A DNA stretch of 64,000 bases from Vibrio maritimus (GCA_003263775.1 JYJJ01000065.1:62001-126000), one strand, 5' to 3'; positions 45,289 through 56,669 are shown, counted from the first letter of the stretch. Notes: generated by a model from the letters alone, not told the origin. Made by a program: numbers and translations.

Positions 45289-46583
45289 ATGAACAAAGCC
45301 CTATGTTTAGCCGCCGCGCTAGGCTTATCATTGCCGAGTGCATTCGCCAATGACAAAGTTGTCGCTGGCTATTTTGCCGATTGGCAATACCAAGACCAAC
45401 GAAACCCTTACACGGTTCAAGATATTCCCGCCGACCAGCTCACCCATGTTATTTATGCCTTTTTGAGCATGTGCGGCCCTCATACCGCGGCCTCTACTGC
45501 GGTGCAGCAGCAAATCGCCACCGCGTGCGAAGGTAAAAAGCCGTTTACGGCAGTCATTGTTGACCAACAATCAGCACTAGAAGTGGACTTTGGTGAGGTC
45601 GATGTTGACGTTAATTATCAAGGGCACTTTGCTCAGTTCGCGCAGCTCAAACAGAGTCATCCTGAACTGAAAATCCTACCGTCATTTGGTGGCTGGACTA
45701 TGTCAGAGCCGTTTCATGCTATGGCAAAAGATCCCGAGCACGTAAAATGGTTTGCTAAAACCGCCGTTGAGCTGATTGCGAAGTATGACTTTTTTGATGG
45801 TATTGACTTAGATTGGGAGTACCCTGCGGTGGTGGCTTAACCACATCGCCTTGGAACCCAGAAACCAAACTCAGTGATGAAGATAAGCTCTCAGAAAAAC
45901 AAGCGTTTACGCTGTTGGTGAAAGAGCTTCGCCAAAATATGGACGCGCTCGGCAGCAAAACGGGTAAAGATTACCAACTTGGTACAGCCGTTGGGGTAGG
46001 GTTTAAAGCGACGAGTATTGATTGGCCAGTTGTGTCCAAAGATATCGATCTGATGTTCGCGATGACGTATGACTATTTGGGCGGCTGGGGCACACAAACA
46101 GGACACTTAACCAACTTGTTTGCAACTGATAACGGCTGGTGGGGAATGGGTACAGATGCTTTTGTTAAGCAAATGCTCGACCTTGGTATGCCCGCAGATA
46201 AGATTGTCGTAGGCGCCGCGTTCTATGGTCGTGGCTGGGAAGGCACGAAGAACTTTGATGGCAAAACCTTACCGGCTGAGTTTACCTCAGCGAAAGGTGC
46301 ATCCTTTGGTACCGTCGAGCCCGCCTCATTTCAGTTCTGGGATCTCGTTCGTAATTACACCGCTAAAGAAGGGTATGTGGAAGGTTACGATGAAAATGCT
46401 CATGCTCCTTACCTTTGGAATGCGGAAAAACAGATCTTCATTAGCTACGACAACGAGCAATCCATTAAAGCCAAGGCTGATTGGGTGAAGCAAAACAAAC
46501 ATGCAGGCTTATTTGTTTGGGAGTTGTCGGGAGATAACAATGGAGAGCTGACGAAAACGATGTCTGAAGCGCTTAAGAAGTAG
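45289..46583 (+). CDS. GH18 chitinase (frameshifted)
   Basis: A secreted chitinase for chitin breakdown, typical of vibrios. The signal peptide (MNKALCLAAALGLSLPSAFA) is followed by a GH18 barrel. The catalytic DGIDLDWE motif spans residues 170-177, with Glu177 the acid. Later landmarks are DLMFAMTYDYLGGW, the DKIVVGAAFYGRGW strand, and HAGLFVWELSGDN. One G is lost near 45828 (CCCTGCGGTGG for CCCTGGCGGTGG), immediately after the catalytic motif. Restored length is about 431 residues. GAGAGGAAGAGC precedes ATG 45289. No chitin-binding domain. Confidence 0.9.
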
Positions 46584-46602
46584 TCTTCATAGAGAATAAA
46601 TT

Positions 46603-46632
46603 AAACCGGCCCAAGAGGTCGGTTTGTTTTTT
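46603..46632 (+). terminator. Terminator after the chitinase gene
   Basis: AAACCGGCC / GGTCGGTTT (one G-T pair) with a 6-nt loop, followed by TGTTTTTT, 20 bp after the stop. Confidence 0.85.
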
Positions 46633-46796
46633 AAGCCTCGACTTGGGAAGCACTATGCTCCGTTATAGTTGCATTTTTTATAGCGGAAGTTTTCTGTGTG
46701 ACTAGTTCACAAAGCACGATCGCTTATTTGGCTTGATGAATCTAAATCGATAAACTTCGCGCATGATAGGTGGATGTTCACGATAAGGAAGCTGTA

Positions 46797-47627
46797 TTGA
46801 AATACTTAGGAACTGCCGCGCTTTGTTTATTTTCAACCATGGTGCAATCAAACGATTTATGTATGACTGAGGAGCAGCGTGTTGCTGGCTGTGAATTAAG
46901 AAACGGGAAATCGGTCAGCTTTTGCAAGGCCAGCAATGGCATTACAACCTATCGATACGGGAGTGTGAATAAGCTTGAACTGGAAATTGCTGAGCAAAAG
47001 CCAGGCACCATGCTCACATTGAGTGAAAGCTACTCCAAAGGCGCCGCGCAAGAGTATCAGGCACAAAATGGCAGCTACCAATACACGTTTCTCGATGCGC
47101 TATATGGCGATATGGAAGCGGTATATTTGCTATCAGAAATGGCTCATCGCGGTTACGATGTTCCTTGGGTTAGTGAGAGTACGCTAGCCCATCATACAGT
47201 CGATAAGCACCTTACGGTATCTCACAGCAGCAAAGGTGATCTCGCTAGGCTTTATTGCCAAGATGATGATCATTTCTATGGAAAGCCACATAATCAAGCG
47301 CAGTATATTTATATTTTGCGTGAGACGACGGACAAATACCGCACCACGGTACCAGCAGAGATAGCAGAGTGTCAGCCTGATTCTAAACGTTGTTTATCTA
47401 TCTACGAAGACTATCAACAAGAGTTCGCTGTGCTCTACTTTCCAGCGATTGGAAATAGTGTATTTGTTAACAACACAGCCTATTTGATAAAAATGAACAG
47501 CGGCGCAATGGTTAAATTAGCGCCGGAGATTGTGGACACCCAAAATCAAGCACAGTCGAATGGGAGTGGAATCATTCACCTTACACTCGACAATCAACAA
47601 ACCGTGATTGGATTAGAAACCAAGTAG
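46797..47627 (+). CDS. Secreted hypothetical protein
   Basis: About 276 residues from TTG 46797, which has AAGGA 9 bp upstream. A signal peptide (KYLGTAALCLFSTMVQS) precedes a mature protein with scattered Cys pairs (DLCMTEEQRVAGCELRN, VSFCKAS). The body is beta-rich, with no recognised family. An in-frame GTG at 46770 would add nine residues but ruin the signal peptide. It shares a terminator region with the convergent BCCT gene. Confidence 0.65.
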   Translation: MKYLGTAALCLFSTMVQSNDLCMTEEQRVAGCELRNGKSVSFCKASNGITTYRYGSVNKLELEIAEQKPGTMLTLSESYSKGAAQEYQAQNGSYQYTFLDALYGDMEAVYLLSEMAHRGYDVPWVSESTLAHHTVDKHLTVSHSSKGDLARLYCQDDDHFYGKPHNQAQYIYILRETTDKYRTTVPAEIAECQPDSKRCLSIYEDYQQEFAVLYFPAIGNSVFVNNTAYLIKMNSGAMVKLAPEIVDTQNQAQSNGSGIIHLTLDNQQTVIGLETK

Positions 47628-47675
47628 CCCATCGTTGTTTGAGTAGTTTTGGATTCAGCGTTAATGACAAAAAGT

Positions 47676-47698
47676 AAGCCGACCTTTTAGGTCGGCTT
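47676..47698 (-). terminator. Terminator of the BCCT gene
   Basis: AAGCCGACCT / AGGTCGGCTT is a perfect 10-bp stem with a 3-nt loop. On the minus strand it is followed by ACTTTTTG, six bases beyond the stop at 47705. It can also serve the plus-strand gene ending at 47627. Confidence 0.85.
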
Positions 47699-47704
47699 CG
47701 TGGT

Positions 47705-49313
47705 TTATAGGCCTTGTGCCTTCGCCATGCTATTGGCGATTTTAGGGGCATACCAAAGGCTTGGGGCGATAATGAATGACGCTGGTACCGCAGTAATTAC
47801 AATGAAAGATTGCAATGCAGAAATGCCGCCACTGCCCATTGAAATCAACACGATCGCCACTGCGCCCATAATTACTCCCCAGAAAGCGCGGATCAGAGCA
47901 TTCGGCTCTTTGTCGCCGGAGATCACCATAGTAATGGTATAGGTCATTGAGTCACCCGTGGTCACAATGAAGGTGGTGGTTAAAATTAAGAACAGGATTG
48001 AAATCAGCATCGGGAAGGGAAGCTGCATAGTGATCGCCAGCAGCGCGCCTGGCATATTGAAGCCTTCAAAACCGGCTTTAATGATACCAGGCGTAGCTAG
48101 TTCAAAGGCCAATCCAGAGCCACCCACGATGGTAAACCAAAAGCACGTCAGTAATGGAGCGGCAATGCTTATGGAGAGAATTAACTGTCGAATGGTGCGG
48201 CCACGTGAAATTCGTGCGATAAAAATGGCCATCATTGGAGCATAGCCAATAAACCAGCCCCAGAAGAACACGGTCCACCAACCCAGCCATTGAGTATCAC
48301 CGCGGTACATCGCCATCGGCACAAACTGATCGATCATGGTCCCAAGGCCTTGAACATAGCTGTCGATAATAAAGCGAGTAGGGCCAGCAATTAAGATGAA
48401 AAAGATGAGCGCCGCAGCAAGAATGACATTGTAGCGGCTGACCAATTGAATTCCGCGATTTACGCCACTCAGTGCCGACAAGGTATAAAACAGCATCGCA
48501 ATGACGACCACAGTAGCCTGAGTGGCAAAGGTATCGGGAATAGAAAATAGCGCTTGCATCGCATAACTGATCTGGAGGCCAAGAAAACCAATCGGACCAA
48601 TGGTACCCGCCGCAACTGCAATGATGCTCAAGGCATCGATGGTATTACCGACCCAGCCTTCAATAGCGCGCTGTCCGAGCAATGGGTAGAGCAGAGTGCG
48701 GGGTTTAAGTGGCAGGCCTTTATCGTAATGCAAATGCATCAGCACAATCGATGACAGCCACCCAACACTGCCCATGCAAGAAAGCCCCAGTGAACAAAGG
48801 ATTGTGACAGTGCATTGATGGCGTTGTTTTCTGGTGAAGAAGAGCGAATAGTGGTGGTGGAGATAAGTAGTGAGCGATAGGTTCGGCTGCGGCCCAAAAG
48901 ACGCCGCCACCTGCGAGCAGAGTACAAAGTACAATCGACATCCACTTGAAGCTTTCAACATCAGGGCGTGCCATTCCACCAAGCCTTACATCTCCCGTGC
49001 GGCCAAAACAAAGTGCGAGACCAATAATGAAGTTCGCCAGCAAAAGCAGCTGCCAAAAGGCACCAAAATAACGGGTGGCTAGGTCAAAGCCTGAATTTAC
49101 GGCGTTGGAGAGGGCGATAGGGTGTGTCAATGCAAGAAGGACAAAGAGGGTTAGGAAAGAGCCGCTGAGCCAGAATACAGGGTTGTTCATTTCTAGTTTT
49201 TCAGCAAGGCTCTTGATGCGTTCAGGTGGATGAATCGCATCATACGCGGGTATCGATGCGGCTGAGCAAGCCTCAACCGTATTGGAATTTGACATTAAAT
49301 TATCACTGTTCAC
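47705..49313 (-). CDS. BCCT family betaine/carnitine/choline transporter (two frameshifts)
   Basis: Na+- or H+-coupled importer of quaternary amines (osmoprotectants). About 536 residues. Landmarks are NNPVFWLSGSFLTLFVLLAL, FGRTGDVRLGG, FWAAAEPIAHYL, and the family signature WTVFFWGWFIGYAPMMAIFIARISRGRTIR. FLILTTTFIVTTGDSMTYT follows later. The frame changes near 48850 and again near 48765, each by one base; the short middle piece reads INALSQSFVHWGFLAWAVLG, which fits the family. Ligand not inferable. Confidence 0.88.
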
Positions 49314-49552
49314 GGAGCGCTGTTTAATTATCGCGCTGTGGATTTAAATGTGGCCATGCAATAGAAAATGTGACCTACATCATAAAATGGTCGGGCATCC
49401 TAACACAAAGCGTATTCAGGTTCAGAAGTTTTTTTGAGCGTTCAAGCTGTTGCTATGAGTGTGGTGTGACATGGTTGGAGGGGCTATGAAAGCTTGATAT
49501 TTACTGATTGAATCGATTTATTCACCAAAACGAGTATTACTGTATTGCGACC

Positions 49553-49921
49553 TTAAGCTCTTAGCTGCTCTAGAAAGCCTTGATAGTCGAGGTAAGCTTT
49601 ACGCACTCTCTCTGGAATTGGTTTTTCATAGACTCGAGCGTCATCAATTTTGGCCATCGACCAGCCTTGGAATATCGGTTCTTCATAACACGTTACAGTT
49701 CCTTGATGAGGACTGGTTAGCAGGGCATGGCGCAAGTTCTGCACATGATACCAAGGAGAACTTTTGCTTCTAAAATGGTTAAGGATTGGAAATTGGATCA
49801 GAAAAATTTCGCAGCACAATAGCTGCGCCATTAGACAATCCACACTATTGCGCGCTTCCTCTGGGTAATAATGGATAACTTTATTGAGCTCACGGTTACA
49901 TTCTTGGATAACGTTGGCCAA
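49553..49921 (-). CDS. Hypothetical protein
   Basis: A 122-residue soluble protein with no recognised family. It has a hydrophobic stretch (VDCLMAQLLCCEIFLIQFPIL) with four cysteines nearby, and a C-terminal helix (ERVRKAYLDYQGFLEQLRA). It lies alone between BCCT and the membrane-protein pair. AGGAGGAATTATTTGGCC precedes ATG 49921, a strong ribosome site. Confidence 0.55.
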   Translation of the reverse strand: MANVIQECNRELNKVIHYYPEEARNSVDCLMAQLLCCEIFLIQFPILNHFRSKSSPWYHVQNLRHALLTSPHQGTVTCYEEPIFQGWSMAKIDDARVYEKPIPERVRKAYLDYQGFLEQLRA

Positions 49922-50096
49922 ATAATTCCTCCTATATACTGTTCACTCGCCTGACTTCAGGAGTGATATCAAGATGAGCCTACTATAGAAGGTAAGCTAG
50001 GAGCTCGAGCTACGCCAGTCAAGTTAAAGGATTGGCCTTGACTGGCGATTGATGAGTGTGTGGTAGTTATTTCACTACCGGATTGTTTGTGTGCCG

Positions 50097-50414
50097 CTAG
50101 CGGTTGCGTTGAGTGTGCATTGTTTTTGCTGAATGTTTTTGGCTTTTGTTTACTTTATTGACAAGCGTAACAAGGCCGTAAGTGACAGCGAAGGGAACTG
50201 AAGTGAGTACAAGCAATTTCACGAAGGACATCACGAACATGAATAGGAATGGCGCTGATTTTTCATCGCTATGTGATTCTGCCATCATGGCTGAACTGTT
50301 AATAGACTCCGCCCATGAAGAAAACTCTATCGTCCACATCAATCCACTGAAAATCAATGAAATAAGAACAATAATGATCGTTCTTTGCTGCCAGTTTTTT
50401 GCCAGATGTTTCAT
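50097..50414 (-). CDS. Hypothetical two-span membrane protein
   Basis: 105 residues from ATG 50414 (MKHLAKNWQQR). Two membrane helices (TIIIVLISLIFSGLMWTIEF; FLFMFVMSFVKLLVLTSVPFAV) are separated by a Ser/Glu-rich loop; the tail is basic. Its ATG overlaps the TGA of the upstream DUF4405 gene, so the two are translated together. A longer frame from 50480 is that gene's own sequence out of frame. Confidence 0.6.
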   Translation of the reverse strand: MKHLAKNWQQRTIIIVLISLIFSGLMWTIEFSSWAESINSSAMMAESHSDEKSAPFLFMFVMSFVKLLVLTSVPFAVTYGLVTLVNKVNKSQKHSAKTMHTQRNR

Positions 50415-50898
50415 TGAGTACCTGCCTTTGTATCGCGTTTCTGAATCATTTTCTTGGTCATTGTTTTTATCCAAGTCCAATGCAGAGCAAGGTGTACGCC
50501 AAGCATTGGCATAACCAGATTACCAAGTCGTGGTGAAGCTTTGACCAAACAGGCAAGATATCGACAGGTAACCCTAATTGTGGAAGCAGTGCTTCTGAAA
50601 CAAGGAATCCGCTCACTGTTGCCATCAACATTACCAGGTAGAAAAGGGCATCCCAAATGGCGTTGAATCGATCTTTATTGGATTGGCGGTGAATAAAGTT
50701 CTTAGGTAAGGCAACCATCCAATCCCAGTGCAGCAGTAAGTGGATAATAAGCGGGATAATGAACAGCAGACTCAACCACTCGTGTGCCCATATTCCGGTG
50801 ACTTTTGGAATGCAGACCAAAATGAAGCCGATCAGCAATACGCTATCCATGACGTATTGTGTTTTGGCTAGGCTATCTCTCCAAGTTCTTGTTTGCAT
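50411..50898 (-). CDS. DUF4405/cytochrome b-like membrane protein (frameshifted)
   Basis: A four-helix membrane protein. Helices each carry histidines in b-type haem-like positions (GIWAHEWLSLLFIIPLIIHLLLHWDW; LHHDLVIWLCQCLAYTLL; ALHWTWIK). About 162 residues once the frame near 50500 is shifted by one base; the final segment then reads VHLALHWTWIKTMTKK. It may bind haem b. It starts a two-gene unit with the following small membrane protein. Confidence 0.7.
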
Positions 50899-50969
50899 GA
50901 TGAGGCGTCCGAATCAAACTGCGTGCGTTAAGAAGTCATGTCTATACGCTACCAATTTCAAGTCGTGAT

Positions 50970-51413
50970 TCAATTTGTTTTACAGTGATTTACAAATTGA
51001 GCCTCTTTACTAGCCTTTAACGCTGTAGGGCCATCATATTCCATTTTTAAGAATGTACTCTCGCACGCGCGATACGTCTGAGCACCCTCTTTACTTTGAG
51101 GAGGCACATTCCTCATTTTGTGCATTTGTCGCAATACCTGATTTCTTTTGCGGCCATCGAAGTTGATGCGTGTTTCCGCTAAGCCACCAAATTTCACATG
51201 ATCATAATGAACGTGCCAATACGCGCCTTTCCCCGCTTTATATGCATTGGCTCCACCGGCCAGTTGTAAAACGTTGGCTTGTAATTGCGACACCGGACTA
51301 GAGCGGTTGTCCTGCAAAGGCGCTGCATGTGATGTGAGCTTGCGGCGCTGGACAAGCGCTGATTTCGCTGCGTATTGGCTCTGTGTTGAATCTGAGATTT
51401 GATGGGAGTACAT
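50970..51413 (-). CDS. Orphan eCIS-cargo-like small toxin candidate
   Basis: 147 residues. The first ~60 resemble the leader of DUF4157-linked proteins: ALVQRRKLTSHAAP, then DNRSSPVSQLQANVLQLAGG. The rest is a compact His-rich domain (YWHVHYDHVKFGGLAETRINF, then RNQVLRQMHKM) that looks like a small nuclease or BECR-type toxin fold. No catalytic assignment can be made. A good GGAGAAAC site precedes ATG 51413. No immunity gene is seen next to it. It is 31 kb from the island's ATPase and sits beside mtrB. Confidence 0.6.
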   Translation of the reverse strand: MYSHQISDSTQSQYAAKSALVQRRKLTSHAAPLQDNRSSPVSQLQANVLQLAGGANAYKAGKGAYWHVHYDHVKFGGLAETRINFDGRKRNQVLRQMHKMRNVPPQSKEGAQTYRACESTFLKMEYDGPTALKASKEAQFVNHCKTN

Positions 51414-51494
51414 CCGCTGTTTCTCCTTGGTGGCTATGCATTTTGTATTTGGGCATAGAGATATCTATAGGAAACAAGCGGATGAAAATCAAAA

Positions 51495-53482
51495 TTAGAA
51501 CTGATAACCCCATCCAACAAATGCAAAATAGCCATTGTAGTTTTGATCTACGTTACCCAATGTGAGTGAGTCTTGGGAATATAAGTAATCAAACTCAGAG
51601 AAGCGCTCGTAGCGCATATCCAGATGTAAGGTTTGTTGTTCGGTGAGTTGATATTGCCCTTTGATTTCTGCTCTGTGAGTGGTGGCGCTATTGTTTGGAT
51701 ATTGATAGCTACCGCCTGTGGTTTGGGTTTTGCCTCGACCATCGCTGTAGCTGTAATCCATCGATAAGCTTAGTTTCGATGCCATTAAGCTGTTGTCGGA
51801 AATACCAATGCCTATGGTGGTGATGTCATCGGTGAGTTCAGATTGGAACCGCGCGTAATCACTGACATCGCTATTCGCGTGTTGCTGTTCCGACACAATG
51901 CGTTGTTGGTTAAGGTAAGCGTAGCCCGTTGTGCCGCCTATTAATGCCCAATTCAGGCCAAGATCGTACCCCAAGTCTCTGGCGAAACTTGTGCCAATAT
52001 CAGGTTTGCGATAGTGGTCATTGGCAATCCATGCATCGAGTGTGATTTGCCATACGTCGCTCACGTCAAAACTGGTATCCACTCTCGACTCTAGGCGGTC
52101 TCTGTCGGCCAGATAAAACTTGCGAAGATTGGGAGCACTTGAGGAAGTAGACCAATCCGAGCCGGAGCGAACATCATAGAGAAGCTTGGCGCCAAGTTGC
52201 CAACTGCCTGCCGGGCGGTAGCGCGTAGCGAGATACAACTGATTATTTTGGGTGACTTCTCGGTCTGCGTATGAGCGCTTATTGTGACGATAGTCATAGC
52301 CACCATTAACCCTCAATGACCGAGTGAGTTTGTGCTGCAAAGCCACCGACGCTTTAGTTTGGCTGCGGTCGTAATCGAGGCGTTGAGAACCGACCAAGGT
52401 ATCTTTGTCCGATTTATCATCGCGATCTAAATAATCAATGTTTAGTTTTAAGGTGGACTTAGTGCTCAACCTATTTAGGTAGTGAGCATCAAAACTCCAG
52501 GTATTCACTTTTCCTTGGAAGTTACTCTGCATGATAGGGGCTTGAGGATACTGAGCGACATCTGCTTGTGAAGTCGACTGTGACCATTGCAAGCGGCTGT
52601 TAACAATTTGACTGTCAGTGCGATAGTCACCGGAAAGGCTCAATTGATGAAATTCATTATCAGGCTCATAAGCGAGCTGATTGGCAAAGACGTTACCAGT
52701 CTCACCGTAATAGAGCGTGCGGTGGTCATTTCGATAGACCGAGCCACGGTAGGCAAACTCGGTTCCCCAGTTTTCCTGTCGATATTTCAGCCCTGCTTGG
52801 CTGTTTAATGTTTGCTGATCCACGGGTTTGGCGAGATAACTGGGCGCATAGCCAACACCTGGAATAAAACTTATATATGAAGCTTGTGTGCCTTGTTTTT
52901 GCTCAAGCTTCATTGTGGCGTAAGGTGTCCAAGGTGAGTTAGGCTCGTAGCTTAACGTGAGCCCTAACGCTTTGCGCTTTACTGATTTCTCGAACGGTTT
53001 GAAATCTGAACTCAGTACTTGAACATTATTACTTCCCTGATAAGGGCTTAGACTACTATTGTTCCAGTAATAAGGGTGCTCGCTGTAAGAAAGGCCAAGC
53101 CTGATGCCTTGGTAATGGCCTATCTCGCCACGTAGCAAAAAGCGTTCAAACCCCAAGTCTCTGACTTCAAATTGCTGATATTGGCCGGATTGGTCTTGGT
53201 TAGTGACCTCGCCGCTTAGCGCGGCAACTGCGCCTTGATCCTGTCCAGTGGCACCCAGTTATTAAACCTTGGGCTGCCGCTATTATCCACATAGCCAAGT
53301 CCTAAGTTGAGATTGGTGGAGAAATCTGGGACTGCTTCACAAGCATCACAGCCCCAACGGCTGGTATTAGCCGCTTGAGCTTCTTGTAGAGAAAAGCTTT
53401 GAGTAGCCCAAACTGGCAGAGCAAGGGCGGCGCTTATCGCTGTCCATAAAGGTGATAGTTTCCATAAAGGTGATAGTTTCAT
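51495..53482 (-). CDS. mtrB: MtrB/PioB family outer-membrane beta-barrel (frameshifted)
   Basis: The barrel that sheathes the MtrA decaheme and carries electrons through the outer membrane. It has a signal peptide (TAISAALALPVWA), then the conserved CDAC motif near residue 44 of the precursor. A long series of beta strands ends in aromatic residues, with terminal YFAFVGWGYQF. One frameshift lies near 53255; with it corrected, the length is about 662 residues. It is the last gene of the leftward mtr operon, 9 bp after mtrA. Confidence 0.88.
53443..53478. repeat. 18-bp tandem duplication in the mtrB signal-peptide region
   Basis: TCCATAAAGGTGATAGTT occurs twice back to back (53443-53460, 53461-53478), encoding KLSPLW twice right after the start (MKLSPLWKLSPLW). 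It is an in-frame expansion. Confidence 0.9.
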
Positions 53483-53491
53483 TATCGCCTC

Positions 53492-54448
53492 CTAATGACT
53501 CAATACTCGACCACGGGGATGATTACTTCCGTGAACCTGAGTGTGACAGTTCATACAGCTTCCGCCCCTAACACGGAGGTCTCCGTTCGGCACATCGACA
53601 TTGGCATGAGGCACTTTGTGGCAATCTTGACAGAGCTGGGGTGGGCGCTTGATAAGTAGCGCCTGATTGATAGACCCGTGCGGGTTATGGCAAAGACTGC
53701 AATCTTCACTCACGGGTTCATGTTCCCAGAGATTTGGCCCACGCTTTTCAGCATGGCATTCAAAGCAACTGTCGTTGATAGAGCGCCATTTCAAGCTATA
53801 TTCATTGACGGTTTGGTGAGCGTCGTGACAGTTTGAACATGTCATGTCGCCGTTCAAAATAGGGTGACTGGTACGTTTATGAAGATCAGACTTGGTACGA
53901 ACATGACAATTGGTGCATACCTCTGTCTGAAGCTCCGGCACCATTACTGGATCTTGCTTTTGGTGAACTTTGTGGCAGCTTGAGCATGAGAGATCTTCAA
54001 ATGCATGTTCACTGCTATGCCAAGCAGCACGCCCTGAGTCGGTATGGCAGGATAAGCAGACAGAGTTTTGTTTTTCCGCACTAACGGGAGAAAGATCCCC
54101 AAAGGTGATCATTGGCTCTCTCGGCTTATTGCCTCTTGGTTTTCGGGCATGATTACCCAGTGGGCCGTGGCAAGCTTCGCATTGATTGGCGTTCATTGGA
54201 CTGTCCGGGTGGCGAACATTACCGTGAATGTTGTCAAAAATGCCCATAGCAGATTGCTCAGACTCGTCGTCGTGACAGCGAAGACAGTCGTTGGCCCCTT
54301 TTCGAGAATATTTTCCCTTAGAGAACTTCTCAACAAGCTGCAATTCAATGTCTTGTTTAGGATCTGAATCCTCGCCGTAGACAGAAGTGGCTACGATAGC
54401 CAAAGCCAAAAACAGCATACTTAACCAGCGGTTACTTACCCAATCCAT
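53492..54448 (-). CDS. mtrA: MtrA-like periplasmic decaheme cytochrome c
   Basis: 318 residues with a signal peptide (LSMLFLALAIVATSVYG) and ten CxxCH haem motifs. In order these are CLRCH, CEACH, CLSCH, CSSCH, CTNCH, CSNCH, CFECH, CSLCH, CQDCH, CMNCH. Count and length match the MtrA/DmsE group that passes electrons from the periplasm into the outer-membrane barrel. It sits between mtrC and mtrB. Its ATG overlaps the end of mtrC by 13 bp, so translation is coupled. The frame is intact. Confidence 0.94.
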   Translation of the reverse strand: MDWVSNRWLSMLFLALAIVATSVYGEDSDPKQDIELQLVEKFSKGKYSRKGANDCLRCHDDESEQSAMGIFDNIHGNVRHPDSPMNANQCEACHGPLGNHARKPRGNKPREPMITFGDLSPVSAEKQNSVCLSCHTDSGRAAWHSSEHAFEDLSCSSCHKVHQKQDPVMVPELQTEVCTNCHVRTKSDLHKRTSHPILNGDMTCSNCHDAHQTVNEYSLKWRSINDSCFECHAEKRGPNLWEHEPVSEDCSLCHNPHGSINQALLIKRPPQLCQDCHKVPHANVDVPNGDLRVRGGSCMNCHTQVHGSNHPRGRVLSH

Positions 54449-56669
54449 TCGCTGCTCCTTAGCTTTGTAAGAGGGCGGCCAAGGAAAACCAAGGCCGCTT
54501 TTTCGTTGTTAACGGTAGTCGTAGAGTTATGAACGCTGTCTACACCTTTGAGCATGCCGACGGCGTGGCATGACGCACATTGTTCACTGCCAGTAGCGGC
54601 TTCTGCCGTGTCTGCAGCAAAGACCGCTCCGTTGCGAATCATGTGATCAAGTGGGAAGGTGTTCACATCGGCATCACCTAGCGACTGTTGCGAACCATCT
54701 TCATTCTCTACGCCAACGTGACAGGAACCGCAGGTCACCAATGCAGCGCTGAACCATTTGGCTTCGCCATTCGTTGTTGCCAACGATGGGCGATTATTTT
54801 GCTGATTCGGCAAGTTGTATTGCTCCCGAGTGTGGCAACCTTCACAGTTGTTGCTGTCGCAGGGTAGGTAGGAGAGCCGTCACGATGAGAGCCAAACGCA
54901 TGGAACGAGTGTACGTGGTACTTCAGGTCGGCAGGGAAACCAGCATAGTAAGCGGCGCGTTCTGAGTTGTGGCAGTTGATACATTGCTGAAGATCTCTCG
55001 CACCGTGACTTGTCACATGGATAGTGAAATCTTTATGGCAGTTACTACACGCTTCAACATCCGCGCCGATAGGTAGCATATGAGAGAGCTCAATGCCGCC
55101 AAAGTCAAAGCTCTTAGATGTGGTTTTCGCTGCAATGCGCCATGGAGCGTACTCGGTTTTCTCTGCAGATAACTCCGAGCAGGCTTTTAGTTTTCCATTT
55201 CGTCTGTCTGCACACAAAACGACTTCCGCAACCGAGACCGTCAATTTGGAATTGGCATCTGGCTGTTTACTAGAGCCAGACAAGTCTTGCGAACAAATAA
55301 ATAGACCATCACCTTGTGGCGCACAGTTGTCAGCAGAACCATCACTTGTGACCATATTGAGGTTGGTATAGCTTAGCTCCGGGCCAGCGCCGTTGTCCCA
55401 GTTCAACTGAAGGTAAATTCTAGGAGTGAATTTATAGTCACTAGGGTTAACATCTAGGTAAGGTGTGAGCTCGGTAATCGAGGCAATCCCTTTTTCTTCA
55501 ATTTTGACGCGAACATCGACAACATAATTGCTGCCTTCTATTCGAGCATTTTCGACGTCGATAGATACGGTTTCGCTTGCTTGCTGTATCTTGTTCACAC
55601 GCCCAATATGAACGTCGTGAACATTTAAATCTGGATTGCCTTCTGTATGGCAACTGGTGCATGATTCAGCTGACCAATTTGCCCCTGCTTCTCCCACGTG
55701 CACCGAAAGACCAGAACCACTAGCGAGCGTATCGCGAACTTGGTGGCATGTTTGGCAGGAATCATAGTCTTGTTTCATCCAATTCGCGGCATCATCAGTG
55801 ACATCGGCAACAGGGGCTTTATGACAAGCATCGCAATTGCGAATATCCTGAGGGTAGGGCTTATCAACGAACGCATACGAAGACGCTAAGGTTGGATCGT
55901 TGGTAACAGCGTTGCCTTCCTCATCCTCGGTGATTAGTTCAAAGATATCGCCGTGCGCTGTATGGACAATGGTTTCAAGACTTCGGCGAGTTGTTTGGGG
56001 AACACTGTTGTTATGACAGGCAACACAGACGCGAGGATCTTTTCGACTGCCATGTTTTATCGCCGTGTCTTGGTGACAGCTCGTACAACTAGCGCTATCA
56101 AGAATATTTCTGGTAAACGGAGCTGCGTTGCCGCTTGGCACCCAATCGATGACTTCACTTAATCTCTCACCGCTCTCAAGTTTGTATTCAAAAGTAATAC
56201 GATGCAGTAGATCTTCATCCCAAGGGATCACCGTATTGTCTGAGCTAGCGGGGTCAATCACTGAAGTGACATCAAAGCTGAAAGTATGACGATATTGGCC
56301 TGGCGCCAATGTTTCTAGGTTAGAGGTTGTTTCGACGTATGAGGTGGTCGTGCCATCTCGTTCACGGTAAGTGAAGTTCTTCCACATTGACTTTTCGAGA
56401 GATGTAGCACCTTGTGCTGGGTTTTCTGGCCTATGAATGAGTTTCATTAGACCAAAAGAAGGATCTGACGTTAGCGTGATCGCTTCACCAGAGTCGTTCT
56501 TAACGGTGAACTCGACCGACAGAGAACCATCGTTATTTAGTACAGGTGTATTGAGTGACACGGCCGCCTGGTTAGAGACAGGAATAGTCTGATCATCACT
56601 TTCGCCGCTGTTACATCCAGAAAGTGAGACCGCGAGGAGTGTCAACCATATCAATGTTATTATTTTCAT
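54436..56669 (-). CDS. mtrC: MtrC/OmcA family decaheme outer-membrane lipoprotein (frameshifted)
   Basis: Surface-exposed terminal reductase for extracellular electron acceptors. Signal peptide and lipobox are VSLSGC (Cys19). Two pentaheme halves are visible: five CxxCH in the first (CTSCH, CVACH, CDACH, CQTCH, CTSCH) and, after a beta domain, CSNCH, CINCH, CEGCH, CGSCH, CASCH. A one-base shift near 54866 interrupts the frame just before CEGCH; correcting it restores ten haems and about 744 residues. It is first in a leftward mtrCAB operon. Confidence 0.92.
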
